A stretch of 64,000 bases of DNA from Rhizoctonia solani (lineage: Eukaryota; Basidiomycota; Agaricomycetes; Cantharellales; Ceratobasidiaceae), in assembly GCF_016906535.1 (NCBI RefSeq), contig NC_057373.1, forward strand, positions 1,240,001 to 1,304,000. The letters are read 5' to 3'. Within the stretch, counting starts at the first letter, position 1. Each line of letters starts with the position of its first letter. Positions 31,546 to 42,688 of this stretch are shown piece by piece. The translations under genes were made by a program, and so were the position numbers. The notes beneath the pieces were generated by a model, which had not been told where the DNA came from, did no database searches, and was given only the letters and a program-made list of their open reading frames with translations.

Positions 31546-33670
31546 TTAGGCAGCGACGGACAGACCCGCGACTCCGTCGGCAGCGCTGTCGACTGATTCG
31601 CGGAGCTTTACGACCTAGAAGAATAGAGTTATATATAAGCTTCCAAGCCGGTTGCTGTGCCCGTTGTCCTAATCTTACCTTTCCGATGGCAATGGTTTTA
31701 CCCTCATCACGTAGAGTGAATCGGCCGAGTTGAGGGTACAATTTGAATGGCTCGACGCAAACGGCGGCTGTAGTTTCAATCAAGGCGATGATCTTTTGGC
31801 CCTTCTTGGCGAACTGAGGAGGCTTCTTGGATTTGCGGTTGGTCTTTTTATCAAAGTAGTGAAGCAGGGCCTGTCCAAATCATCCATCATGATGAGCAAT
31901 AGTTTATGAGCCACCGCCCGTCAAACCTTACCACCAGGCTGACTTCTTCCGAGAGGGTGTGGACATGCATCACGGCGCTATAACCAGCGCAAATGATGTT
32001 CTTGTGCTCGAGGATGACAAGCTCAGCCTCGAATTGGGTGGTAGCGTGAACGGGCCTTCCGATCGACGTCAGCACGAAACCGGGAGTAATGTCTTCGTCG
32101 TCGATTCCTCGAATCCTGAGACGGACGTTGTCCCCGGAATAGGCAAAGTTGATTTCTTCTTCCATCTCGTTGTAGATTGCAGCAACGTCGACGTTTGTCT
32201 AACCCCAAGGTACCGTTAGCTAATATGGAGGAGATAGCGGTTCCAAACGGACCTTGTTAGGCATGAGCAACAGAGCATCGTTCTTGTGAATTCGTCCGCT
32301 CTCGAGCTTTCCGACTACAATTGTACCCATGTCTTTATACTTTTCTGAAATGGGCATCATGACGGGTCCGTTGATTTTACGATCGACCATGGGCATGGTA
32401 TCGAGCAGCCCTAGAAGGGGTGGTCCGCTATAATACATGATGGAATAAGGTATAGGTAAATTGGGTCAATGAGCATATACTCACCTGTACCATGGGCAAA
32501 CGGATTTAGACACCGCCTCCTTCATGTTGGCACCCGTGTACGCAGACACAGGGACAAAGGTAACGTCAGTCTTGGGATTGAAGCCGGATGCTTTGATGAA
32601 GGGTGTGATCTTGTCCTTGATTTCCTTGTACCGTTCTTCGGACCACTCCACGGTCGACTCGTCCATCTTGTTGATAACTACTACGAGCTTGGTGACACCG
32701 GCGGTCTTGACGAGCATGATATGTTCCCGAGTTTGTCCGCCCCTCTCGAAGCCAGTCTCGAACTCTCCCTTGCGGGCGGATATGACCAAGATGGCTACGT
32801 CTGCTTGGGCAGCACCGGATATCATAGAGGGTACGAAAGTCTTGTGTCCTGGTGCATCGAGGATTGTGTATCGCCTGGCATCGGTCTCGAAATAGGCTCG
32901 TCCGACCTCTACGGTTTTGCCCTATATACACAAGGTTATCGTGAGCTGCGGTCGATTGATTGCTAGCGATCGACGTACTTTGGATCGTTCTTGTGGGGTC
33001 GAATCTAGTGCCCAACTGAGGTACCAACTCTCACGACCAGCCTCCTTTGCCTCTCTTTCATATTTCTCCATGGTTCGTTTGTCAACCATGCCGGAAAGGA
33101 ATAGCAGCTGGCCACCCATAGTGGACTTGCCGGCGTCTACATGGCCGATGAACACGACATTCAAGTGTTGCTTCACTGGACGAGAACGCAGTACTATCAG
33201 TGGTCATATGCAGGAACGATATGGTGATGCATACCATTCGGATCGATGGTGTTGTCGCCATAGAGGTCGTTGAGGGTCTCCTCGTCCACGAGGTTCTGCT
33301 GTTCCTGTACGACTGCCTCGACGGTGGTCTTGGACTTGTCGGCGGTAAAATTGAATTTGTCCTTTGGGCGGGCAGCAGCAGGGGCATCTTTCTGTTTGGC
33401 GGGTGGGGCTGGCTTGGACTCGGGGGCAGGTTTGTGGTCTTGGTCAGCAGCTGGGGCTGGGGCCGGGGCAGCAGGTGGCTTGGGACCACCAATGCTTATG
33501 CTGATGGAAGGAGCTGGTCGTGGAGGCTCGGTGGGCTCTGGTCGCTCGATGGGCGCTGGAGGCTGCCCTGGTTGAGCCGGCGCAGAAGGGGTTGCGGGCT
33601 GCTGAGGTGCCCTAAACCGGAATGCTTGTCCAGGAACAAACTCAAAGGCACCCGGATTCAGTCCAGACAT
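31546..33670 (-). CDS. SUP35: translation release factor eRF3 (Sup35)
   Basis: eRF3 is the GTPase partner of eRF1 in translation termination. Start chosen at 33670 ([13 protein letters not shown]), since the upstream frame extension has no family resemblance. Residues 4-13 ([10 protein letters not shown]) match the PAM2 motif that binds the MLLE domain of poly(A)-binding protein. The remaining N domain is Pro/Ala/Gln/Glu-rich, without yeast-type Q/N prion repeats. The M/GTPase boundary has [20 protein letters not shown]1 is [10 protein letters not shown]3 DAPGHKTF, G4 NKMD. Domain 2 and 3 follow ([55 protein letters not shown]). The last exon encodes [14 protein letters not shown]...SVAA. Several short introns, all in frame. 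Confidence 0.96.
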
Positions 33671-33902
33671 TTTTCGATAACTATTGCTCGGTGAACACAA
33701 GTTGTAGTCGGCCACTGGAGATCCAAGCTTATATTAGAAGACTGAAATTTCCTGGACCCTGAGCCCGCGTCATCTGAGCGCTGATGGGCCGTTCTATCTC
33801 GCACAAATCTGCCCGGTTCTCTTCACGACGCTAGAATATCAAACATTTATTTCGTACTATTAATCTCAACTAATATATTACATTTATTCCTCAATTGGTT
33901 AT

Positions 33903-34889
33903 TTATGCGCTCAGTGCCTCAAGGATGGCCTTCCCCACACCCGCAGCGCTAGCTGGGTTCTGTCCAGTAATAACATGTCCGTCAACGACAACCTTGGGCT
34001 GTGGAAACGGGTGTCAATGTTTACAATCCAGTACCGTTGATATTAGTTACTTACACCCCAAGCTTGCTCTGCTTTGGTGTACTTGCCACCGAGCTCCTTG
34101 ATACGGGTCTCAAGGAGGAAAGGCACGTCCTTGACCTTGCCGACCTGTTCCTCTTCAGCATCTGAGAATCCAGTTGCGTTGCGCCCATCAAAGATGCTCT
34201 TTCCAGATGCATCCGTTACACCCACGAGAGCACTGGATAACATAGTTAGTACCCGCTTTTTGTGCTTTTGGAGGTAGACCACGTACCCTGGACCGTGACA
34301 AACAGCAGACGTGATCTTTCCAGACTGGTAAAACTACACACCAACACTATCAATCGACACTCCACAACTACAATCACAGGAACCGTCTGCTCACTGCGTT
34401 GGCAAGCTTGATGTTGTTGGGGTCTTCGGGCAAGTCGATCATGGGACCGTGGCTAGCAAATCAAAAAAGGTCACAAAACGAATTCATCAGAGTTAATACT
34501 TGGACTCTTTCTCTCACCCTCCGACGTAGAAAATAGCATCGTATTCCGCGGGGTTCACGTCCGAGAGCTTCTTTGCGCTAGCAACTTTTGCTTGACCTCT
34601 GGGTCTTGCAAGAACTTGACGCTCTCGTCGTCCTTGAACATCTCGACCGAGCCTTCGTCAACTTCAGGGTTCGGTCCGTTGGGGGCAGCAAAATCGATCT
34701 TGATTTCCTAAAAAAGAAAAAAGAGAAAAAAAGCACAGAGTTCAGGTTACATCCAAAAAATCAGATCAATATATGCGCGTACTCGTGGAGAACGTAATAC
34801 GGGTGAGCGGCTTCCGGGAGGTACCATCCGGTTTGAGCGCCGGTCAAAGTCTTGTTGGCAGAGGTAAAGACGAAAAGAACAGAGGGCAT
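33903..34889 (-). CDS. DJ-1/PfpI-family Hsp31-like glyoxalase/chaperone, with frameshift
   Basis: Starts MPSVLFVFTSANKTLTGAQT and GWYLPEAAHPYYVL. Hsp31 (class I DJ-1/PfpI) removes methylglyoxal as glutathione-independent glyoxalase III and has holdase activity. Family features are IDFAAPNGPNPEVDEGSVEM, YDAIFYVGGHGPMIDLPED, and the nucleophile elbow SAVCHGPGAL with the catalytic cysteine and adjacent histidine; the end is DGHVITGQNPASAAGVGKA. Near 34583-34589 the frame breaks: one additional base would link DPEVKQK to VASAKKLSDVNPAEYD. The first intron donor at about 34780 is also off by one base (GA/GTACGC where GAG/GTACGC would keep phase). Both fit single-base losses. Read as one gene, but the protein cannot be made from the sequence as given. 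Confidence 0.85.
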
Positions 34890-35711
34890 AATGGGCTACC
34901 AGAGGAGATGTGAGAGGTTGGGTAGCGAACATCGTCATCGGGAAGGACCATTTTATACTTGTGCCCCCCATTCACCGGCTAAGGAATCGATTGCATCACC
35001 CGAGAACCTCCACCTCAATCCGTAAATTCAATTTGCTTGGATTTGGTCATGGCGCAAAGTCCCCGACTCTTGAAATGGGATCGGTAAGCACTCATGCGCC
35101 ATGGAATTTACTGGATCGACCATGTTCGTCATTTCGATGTGTCGGAATATGTGTCATACCACTCAATACTACTTCTGTAATTTGGCCATGAACGGGATCC
35201 ATCTCCGACAGCCAAAATAACTCGAATGTATAGAGACAAACGTGTTGTAGCCGAGGAGCAGCGAAGACTTTGTTAGCCGGCGCAAGGCCTCTACACAATC
35301 TGATTTCAAGTCCCCAAGGCATCCGTCAACAGGATGTGCATGTACGCGAGAAAAGACAAATCAAGTGCTAGTTAAAATACGAAGCGGGGCTTCGGCTCCG
35401 AGTGGAACCGGCCGTTTATAGCGGCTGACAAAAATACAGCCAGATGCTCCCAGGATGCACATGGGCCCGCCCTCATAACCTCCATTTGCACCGATTCCTC
35501 AAACGGTGGCTGGATCCTGCCGTGTATATGCACACTGGGGCTTCGCTTCAAATCAAAGTCCACCAATTATTCCCCGTGGGAATAGTCACGTGGAAATAGC
35601 AAGGGATACTGGTGATGGTGACGAGATTTCTGTACACGACCAACTACATATATTACCACCTTCCAAACTCTACGATTAGAGAGAAAAAGTAGAACAGATC
35701 ATTAATAAGCT
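34890..35711. other. 820-bp divergent intergenic region
   Basis: Promoter region between Hsp31-like (-) and the AGTRAP-like gene (+). Open frames here (for example 35322-35092 on the minus strand) have no recognisable motif. I see no clear heat-shock element array. Confidence 0.45.
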
Positions 35712-36582
35712 ATGGCATTACAACAACTCGATCCGAACAGCTTGACGCTCGCATTAACGGTGAGCTTCTGACCCAATTTTAATTTCTTCGATACTTGAAC
35801 ATTAACGTACCCATTTTGGCCCGATGAACGTTTGCAGACTATAAGCTTTGTGACTAGCCCATTCGAAGCCCCGAGATATAATCTGCCCATACACTTATTC
35901 GGTATCTATGCCTTGGACAAAACCGAATCCAATGAGCCCCTAAGATTGGTAGGCAATTCGCTTTCGCACAACACCAAAGTAACAAGTACTCAACCTTTCA
36001 ACCTCAGTTCACCGCTATGGAGGGGGTTAGCGTCCTGTTCGATATTATATACATGTGGAGACATGAACAGAATGGGTATGTGATACCACCTTGATATGCT
36101 GTATGCACTCCATACTGAAGACACATGCGCCATCGATTGTTGCAGATTCATCAAACTTTTGACCATAATATTGACTTTGGGAAAGGTATAGAAACTAACA
36201 CTAGAGTATGCGTTTTGGTGATTTTGTTAACATGGTGTTCAATAGATTCCCACGTTCTTCATCCTACTTCAAACACTCAAAGCTCGGGGTGACCAATATG
36301 CCCACTCTATCAGTGGTGGAGGAGGATTCCAGAGTCAGACTGGTATGATACTCAGAAGCGACGTGTTTAAATTAGTTCTAATGGCTTTGGCTAGTTTGGT
36401 CAATGCCAGGAGGATTCCGACAGGGGGGTTATGACCCAGTAGGTGATGACCTCGAAGGAGCAGCACCTCAACCTCCACCTCCACGTAATGTGCAACCGAC
36501 CAACCCCTCCCACCATCATCAGCCGATCTCACAAGGCCAAGCTCCTCAAACGGCCGTTCCGGGAGGCTACCAAGCTTCATAA
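35712..36582 (+). CDS. AGTRAP-like small membrane protein
   Basis: Six exons encode a protein starting MALQQLDPNSLTLALT. Hydrophobic segments are ISFVTSP...YNLPIHLFGIYAL, LFTAMEGVSVLFDIIYM, FIKLLTIILTLGKIPTFFIL; then comes a short TLKARGDQY and a Pro/Gln/His-rich cytoplasmic tail containing WSMPGGFRQGGY and ending VPGGYQAS. The order of segments, the DI after the second helix, the K-P in the third and the following RG match the angiotensin II type-1 receptor-associated protein (AGTRAP) fold as I know it. In fungi such proteins are uncharacterised, and the original receptor partner is absent, so the function here is unknown. Confidence 0.65.
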
Positions 36583-36716
36583 TATTATAAAACTCAAATG
36601 TAAATATTTGTCTTTCCAAAACGCTAGTTGATACAGGGTGCAGGGGCATAGATATGCAAACCTTAACCGATAGACCAAATCATATATATCAGATAGCCAC
36701 CTTGGTGTCCTTTTTA

Positions 36717-39700
36717 TCATTCCTCCCTGACGTAAACGCACGAAGTCTCCTTTTCTTCTCCCGAAGATGCTAGCCATTCGTCTGATTCCTCAAATTCTGT
36801 TCCGGTCTCCCATCGGCGCCAGACCTCTGCATATGCCCTCTCCACATTTCTCGTCCATCTAGCTGTGTCAAAGAGTGGCATGGTATCTCTGCTGAGGTAT
36901 AGGCTTCGCCGCAAATCAGACAGTGCCCCCCGGCATTGTCTATACCACCCCCCTTGGTCATCGGAAGCTGCGACAAAGTTTACACTCTTTGCTAAATCGA
37001 CGGCGCGGTCCTCGTAATCTTTTAGGCTTGACACAATCATTCGATGGCCATAACCGGTTGCATGAGCAACGCTCGCAGCGATCCTTGAACACATCTTATA
37101 TTCGTATCTTGGCCATGTGATAATCGGAGTACCTGCCCACAGTACGCTGTCGATGCCGTGTGAGCAAATTTCAGGTCAGCGTGGAATAAGGATAGACCAA
37201 CTCTGTAGCAACTGTATGTGCACCGCACTCAATAGTGTCCAGAAATAAATCAGCAACGCGACACCGCCGAACATGAACTTCCTTAGGCGCTACGTCTGTA
37301 AACCTGATGCGCTTGGCTACGTCCGGACCCGCCCATAATTCTGCACAGCGAAGTAGGTTTCCTTCAGCTAGAGAAGGAAAACGCAGCAGCCACAAAATGC
37401 TCTTGGGGGCTCGGTTCAGAATACGAAGCCAAGAATTGAACACTACCTGAGGACGAGTTTAGCGGCAGACGTCGAGCGCGATGAGCGCGGATATCCTACC
37501 GGGTCGACCTACACATAAACAGTGCATCAATTGTATCAGTTTAATAATGGTAATGAACACCGAGTACAAACTTTGTAGAGCTAAACAATAAACGCGATTA
37601 GAATGGGCGGGGTGTTTGATTTCGAACGCTTACCTGGTTAAAGTTGGCATAGATAATCCAATCACTTTACGGCGCGAAGGACTAAGCATCAGGAGGTACA
37701 TGACGGGTAGCCAACATACTCATGAATATCCGGAAACAGGGTTTTGCGCAACTTATGTCTGCGTATCTCTTCAAATTTCCAGATGAGCTCATTAGTAGGG
37801 GTACGTCCGCGCAGCGCGAGTGCGTTTTCCTGGTCGTCCTCACGGAATGATTGCTTGTGATCCGTAACGAAGAATGTGCTATCGTCCGTAGTTAGCTCCT
37901 ATACATATTATGAAAAAAGCCACTTGCCGGCATCAGGCTGAACGGGGTCAGTAAATATTTTCAGACCTCGAAAATGCGCTGAGATAACTGGTACCTACAT
38001 GAGTTTCTCGGTACTGGGAAGATTGGTCAGTCTCAAGTAGCGCATATAATCTAGTTTTATATATCTTACAACATCCAATCTTCCGACGTAGACTCAGGAT
38101 CGGGATCAATGTCAAAATCGTGCTCGAGTGACAATGTTTCGAAATGATCCTGCATTCGCGACGTTTCATGTTCCTCTCTACGGCGTCTGCGCCAGATTTC
38201 TGAAGCGCTCCCAAGGGGGGGACAAGACTGTAGGTCGGCGAGAATATAATCGGACCATCCTAGGAATAGTGTCCGTTAAAATGATCAACTCCTGGTTGGA
38301 GGAACAAGGTCTACCTGATGCCATCGTGCCGGCAAAACCCATCAGGGATATAATAATGGGTGCTGGTCTCACGACAAATATGTCATTCCGTGCCCCCTTG
38401 GTGTAACCGTTGAGGTTGATCACTTTTAGGTATTAGAATGCGTACTAAACGGCATCAAATGGCCCTTACATATATGAATTCCTTCATTTTGTATGTCCTC
38501 CACGATCGCCTGTGTAGACCAAGTGGTAACATCCCGAAAATGATGTGCGCTTGTTTCTATTCTAGTTCGATAATTAGACCCATCAGACGCGGCTGTTGCG
38601 TAGCAATAGACCTCAAAGAGTTCTTTGTTGTGAAACTGGAAAACCGATTGCATTAAATGCCCCAGTGGGTGGTTGCTTGACAAATATAAGATAGAAGAAG
38701 CGGAAGGCATGAGTGAGACCTACTTGAAATCACTGGAAATGTATGCCACTTTAAACCTGCCATTGTTGGGTGGGGGTGGTGGAGGATATATATGTGAGGG
38801 TAGCCAATCCTGACTGAGTGCTAGATATGATGTACGGATCGCATGTCGATGAGAAATAATACGAATTCTCCTTGTTGAGAGCGGGAGAGTAAACTACAGA
38901 TAGTATTAAATGATTGGCGCCAGGCGGCAAATATGAACATACTTACGGTGTGAAATGGGAGAATGGAAAGCGAAAGGGGCGCAACCATTGCAGCAGGGAG
39001 CCTCGGCCGACGATATTTGGACCTATCCAGTTCTCGAGTTTTTCCTTTGAGATACGCCCCAGATCCATAGCTATCCATGTACCAACGTCTTTGCAGCACT
39101 CTTGAGAGCATCTCGATGAGTCGTACAACTGCACCCGCCTCATACACTCGCTTTTCAGCGCGATCAAAAGGTTTGTAGAACCTCCCAAGGCAAGTCTCCC
39201 AGCGCTGTCGTCTCTGCGTACTGAACGGCCCCAAACATGCTTCAACAATTTCCATCCATTGTTCCAAGGTACGATCCGACGCTATTATCCCTGAACTCGC
39301 ATAGTATGCGCTGATGATCTGCGAGTCACATATTTCCAGTATCTTATCCAGTATTCCGGGAGGCCGAGAATCCAATTGACCTTCTTCAAGCACTACAATA
39401 TTGCCGCTTACGTCAAGGTACACGTCCGAACTAAGCCCTCCGCGCCCTTGCCAATCACAGATGGATCCAAGTACCCCGGCCAATCCGACTATAGATTCGG
39501 GAAAGTAAGGGTTTGCAAGCACAGCGCGCTTGTAGTACTCGATTGATTCGATAATTCGGCCGGCGTCCTTGGTTGCGTTGGCGATATTGGCCTACACAAA
39601 GGGTAGTAAATATCATATCCAGATTCGCTCGGAGGACTAAACCAACCAATGCGACATGAAAATCTGGTTTAATTGCGAGTGCGCGCGAGTACATCCTAAG

Positions 39701-42383
39701 ATAATGGTCAGTAATGGATATAATCTATAGTGTGCACAAAGCACTATGTAAACACAATTTTTATTACACTAACAAACCGAGGCTGGTTTTGTGTAGAGTA
39801 AACACATGTATACCTGCGCCGACCAGGGCGGGGTAAACCTGAAGTTACCACTTACAGAATAGCTTCATCCAGTTTCCCTTCGTCTTTCAACAAGGACCCT
39901 ATGTTCGTCAATAAATGAGGGTGGTTCGAATCCAGAGCCAATCCTTGGTAGTAATAGGCACGGGCCAACGAAGGTCCGTTAAGACCTCATACGTGGGTTG
40001 TGTCGTCCCAGGCGGATGAACCAGGCAAGTAATATGGTCACCCAACAAAGTCGACAAAAGTATACCAAGGTTATTGCATACGGATGCTGAAGGATGAAGA
40101 GCTAGTGCACAATAATAGAGCAATAAGGCCGAAGAGAGCGAGGCACGAATGGTAGGAGCATCGTGACCATTTGATGGAAGTGTGTACGGAAGTGTATCAC
40201 CTCGTCTTGCTGCCTCCTGGAGGTACTTTGCAACAGTAAGTAGCACGGTTGCTGTCATTCTACTAGCATTGGTCGCACCGGCCGGGAGAACTGCTGGAAT
40301 TGCTTCAAGATCCAAGTTGCTCCCGGCCTCATCAACGACACCAGGGAATAGCCCTTTTGTCGAAGGAAATAAGTAAGTCATCATGGAGAAGATATTTTCG
40401 GGCTTGATAAACACTAATGGTAGGACATTGTTTGAGGCAAGTGCGCCGAGTACGGCGTATTGTGTATTGTGTATGTGGTATAGAAGATCGAGGCGCGGGT
40501 TGTTCTTCACGCTTGCTTCAAGCTCCGGAATAGAAGGCAGGTTCCCAGTAACATAAAGTGCTGAAACAGCCAAACCTAGGAGAAGATCTTGCGTAGTCAA
40601 ATAAATGCTAGCAGCTTCAGGTGCAACGTGGAACCGCCTGTTGAGCAATAATTCGACAGCTGCGAACTGATCTCGAAGTCCAGAAGACTCTTTGTCTGGG
40701 TCTGGATGTTGTTCTTCAGTGACAGCTAGGACGAATTTGAGATTACCGCTGGTATAAAGGACGTTCTGGAGACGGTGGAATTCGCCTTCCTGGACCAAGC
40801 CAGTAGACCAGCTACTGAGTATGATAGGTCCCGGAACTGTCTGTTTCAAGACGAATTCACAGATGTCCAGGGCTTGGCGCGTTCGAGGCTGACTTATGCT
40901 TGGGGGCATGTTTGAATTGGTTGCTCGGGGAGGGTTGCAGAGAAGTCCAATCAAGTTATCCTACGGATGGTTTATTATCCCTGCACGAGTTGCTAATTTT
41001 CGCCACTCACAATAGCATCCCAATATGAAGGACGAAGTTGAACAGCACGCCTCCACCAGGATTCTGCGTCTTGCAAATTACCTATTGCTCGAAGCGTTAT
41101 TGCGATATTGGACATCGCCTCAACCTAGTATGGGTATATGCGTGAGTTTGTGGTGAAACTGTGTGTTTCAGCTTTCGACTCACAAAGTTTGGATCAAGGG
41201 TCAGAATCTCGTGACTTGTCCTCAGACTTCCGTCATAGTCCTTCAATGCGTACTGAACGCACGCGAGCAACAATGCGGTAGGTAAATGTGTTGGATGGAG
41301 AGCTCTCAGAGAAGTAAGCAGAGGGAGCAATTCGATGCTGTAAATCTCCATAGGATCCATACGCTCCTGCTCGCTTGACTTGGAGTTGATTGGCCGAGCG
41401 GTGACCCCGATAGGAGGATGGCCCCCAGAGCCTGGGTTTTCATACAGTTTGAGAGCATGTGCGAGTAATGCATCTCGCGTTAGAGATGAACTCAAAGGGT
41501 TTAGTGGGATAGCAATTTGAGAAGAAAGGCTGGAAGCCATTGGCATGAGACCGCCACTCGGTTCTAACGGTCTAGCCACATTCTGTAGAGGAATCGGGTG
41601 GGCTGGAGCAACTCCGGGAACGAGACGGGGATCAGGTATAGGGTGGTGAGTAGGTCTCATTGCTGGTACAACAGGCCTTGAAAACTGACTGGTGTCACTT
41701 AAAAGTCTTGGTGCTTGATGTGCACCGGTCAAAACGTTCGATGGGATAGCCAGTGGGCTACCACCGGGTGCGTAACGAGTATCATACAATCGAGCTGGAA
41801 GTCCTTCGCGCCCCCATAGCGTCCGTCCTTGGGAGCCCCGTGTGGCGCTTCGGTTACCTCGCGGGGGTTGAGAAAGAGTGAAAGGCCGCGCTCTCACAGA
41901 TACCGTCGTACTCTGGCCAGGAAACGTTTGTCGGCGAGCTACGACTGTGCTAGCAGAACCTTGTTCAACTCCTGCCTGGATAATCCCTGATGCCTTCCCT
42001 GGATCGGACTGCCTAAAACGTGTAGGTGGTGATACCTCTCCTTGAAGTGGTACAGGGCCAGGACGAGTATCGCCAGTTCCCACTTGGTGGAGCTCAGGCT
42101 CTGGTGAATGCGGGTTTTCAGATGAAAAACTAGATGGGCGAGTAATATTTGTAGCGGCTGTCTGTGTGGATATACCTGAAGACCCCGATGTTACGGAGGT
42201 ACCAGTCGACATCGACGAGGGGGCACGGGACAGGTCATGTTGGGCCACTGCTTGAGGTGGAGGATAGGCAGCTAGGGGTTGAGCAGTTGGTGTTGGCTGG
42301 TGAGCAAAGTACGTCGGATGCTGGGTGTCTGGCGAAAGCGCACCCGGCGACGTGGGGACCTGCCTGGACGGAATTCGCGACAT
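36717..42383 (-). CDS. UDP-GlcNAc: protein O-GlcNAc transferase (GT41) with TPRs
   Basis: The start is set at 42383 (MSRIPSRQVPTSPGAL). A long Ser/Pro-rich N domain is followed by TPRs (ALLLACVQYALKDYDGSLRT, AMSNIAITLRAIGNLQDAES, AYYYQGLALDSNHPHLLTNI, ALAIKPDFHVALANIANATK) and the bipartite GT41 catalytic domain. Key parts: VAYISSDFNNHPLGHLMQSV (His of the human H498 position), FEVYCYATAASDGSNYR, LINLNGYTKGAR, NFNQLYKVDP (Lys of the human K842 position), ILWLLRFPSLAE, DVAPKEVHVRR, CGAHTVATDVLWAGTPI. The domain lies across many exons; LYK (37580-37572) and VDP (37508-37500) are each encoded by a 9-nt microexon. The C terminus is ERAYAEVWRRWETG plus a charged tail. OGT is absent from most ascomycete yeasts but present in basidiomycetes. 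The exact N-terminus is uncertain. Confidence 0.92.
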
Positions 42384-42688
42384 GCGGGCGGATCCGATGG
42401 GGCGAAAATGTTCCAGAGAGGACTCACATGGGGCCTTCTCCCCACGTCATGACCGATGACGTACCCGATATTTAGGTCGGCAGTGGCCCGTGTGTCCCGG
42501 CACCACGGCCTAGAGCTCAGATGCCCACTTTTCCGGAGCCGAGACCAGCTCAAGTGGGTACTGCGTCAATAGCATTGCATAATCCAACATGTCGTCACTA
42601 CATACGCACAAGAAACCCTGGCCCCACAGTTCACAATAGTAACACAACTCGGTAAACAAGACGCATAGACACAGTTGTCCGCTCACAG
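42384..42688. other. OGT upstream region / SIN1 3' end
   Basis: Short gap between two genes read in the same direction. Apart from the small upstream frame at 42590-42510 I see no coding content. Confidence 0.45.
42510..42590 (-). other. 26-codon upstream open frame before the OGT start
   Basis: This frame (MLDYAMLLTQYPLELVSAPE and six more residues) ends at a TAG and lies about 120 bp upstream of the chosen OGT start. It is either a uORF or part of a first exon that I could not splice to the body. The residues look protein-like rather than random. Confidence 0.3.
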
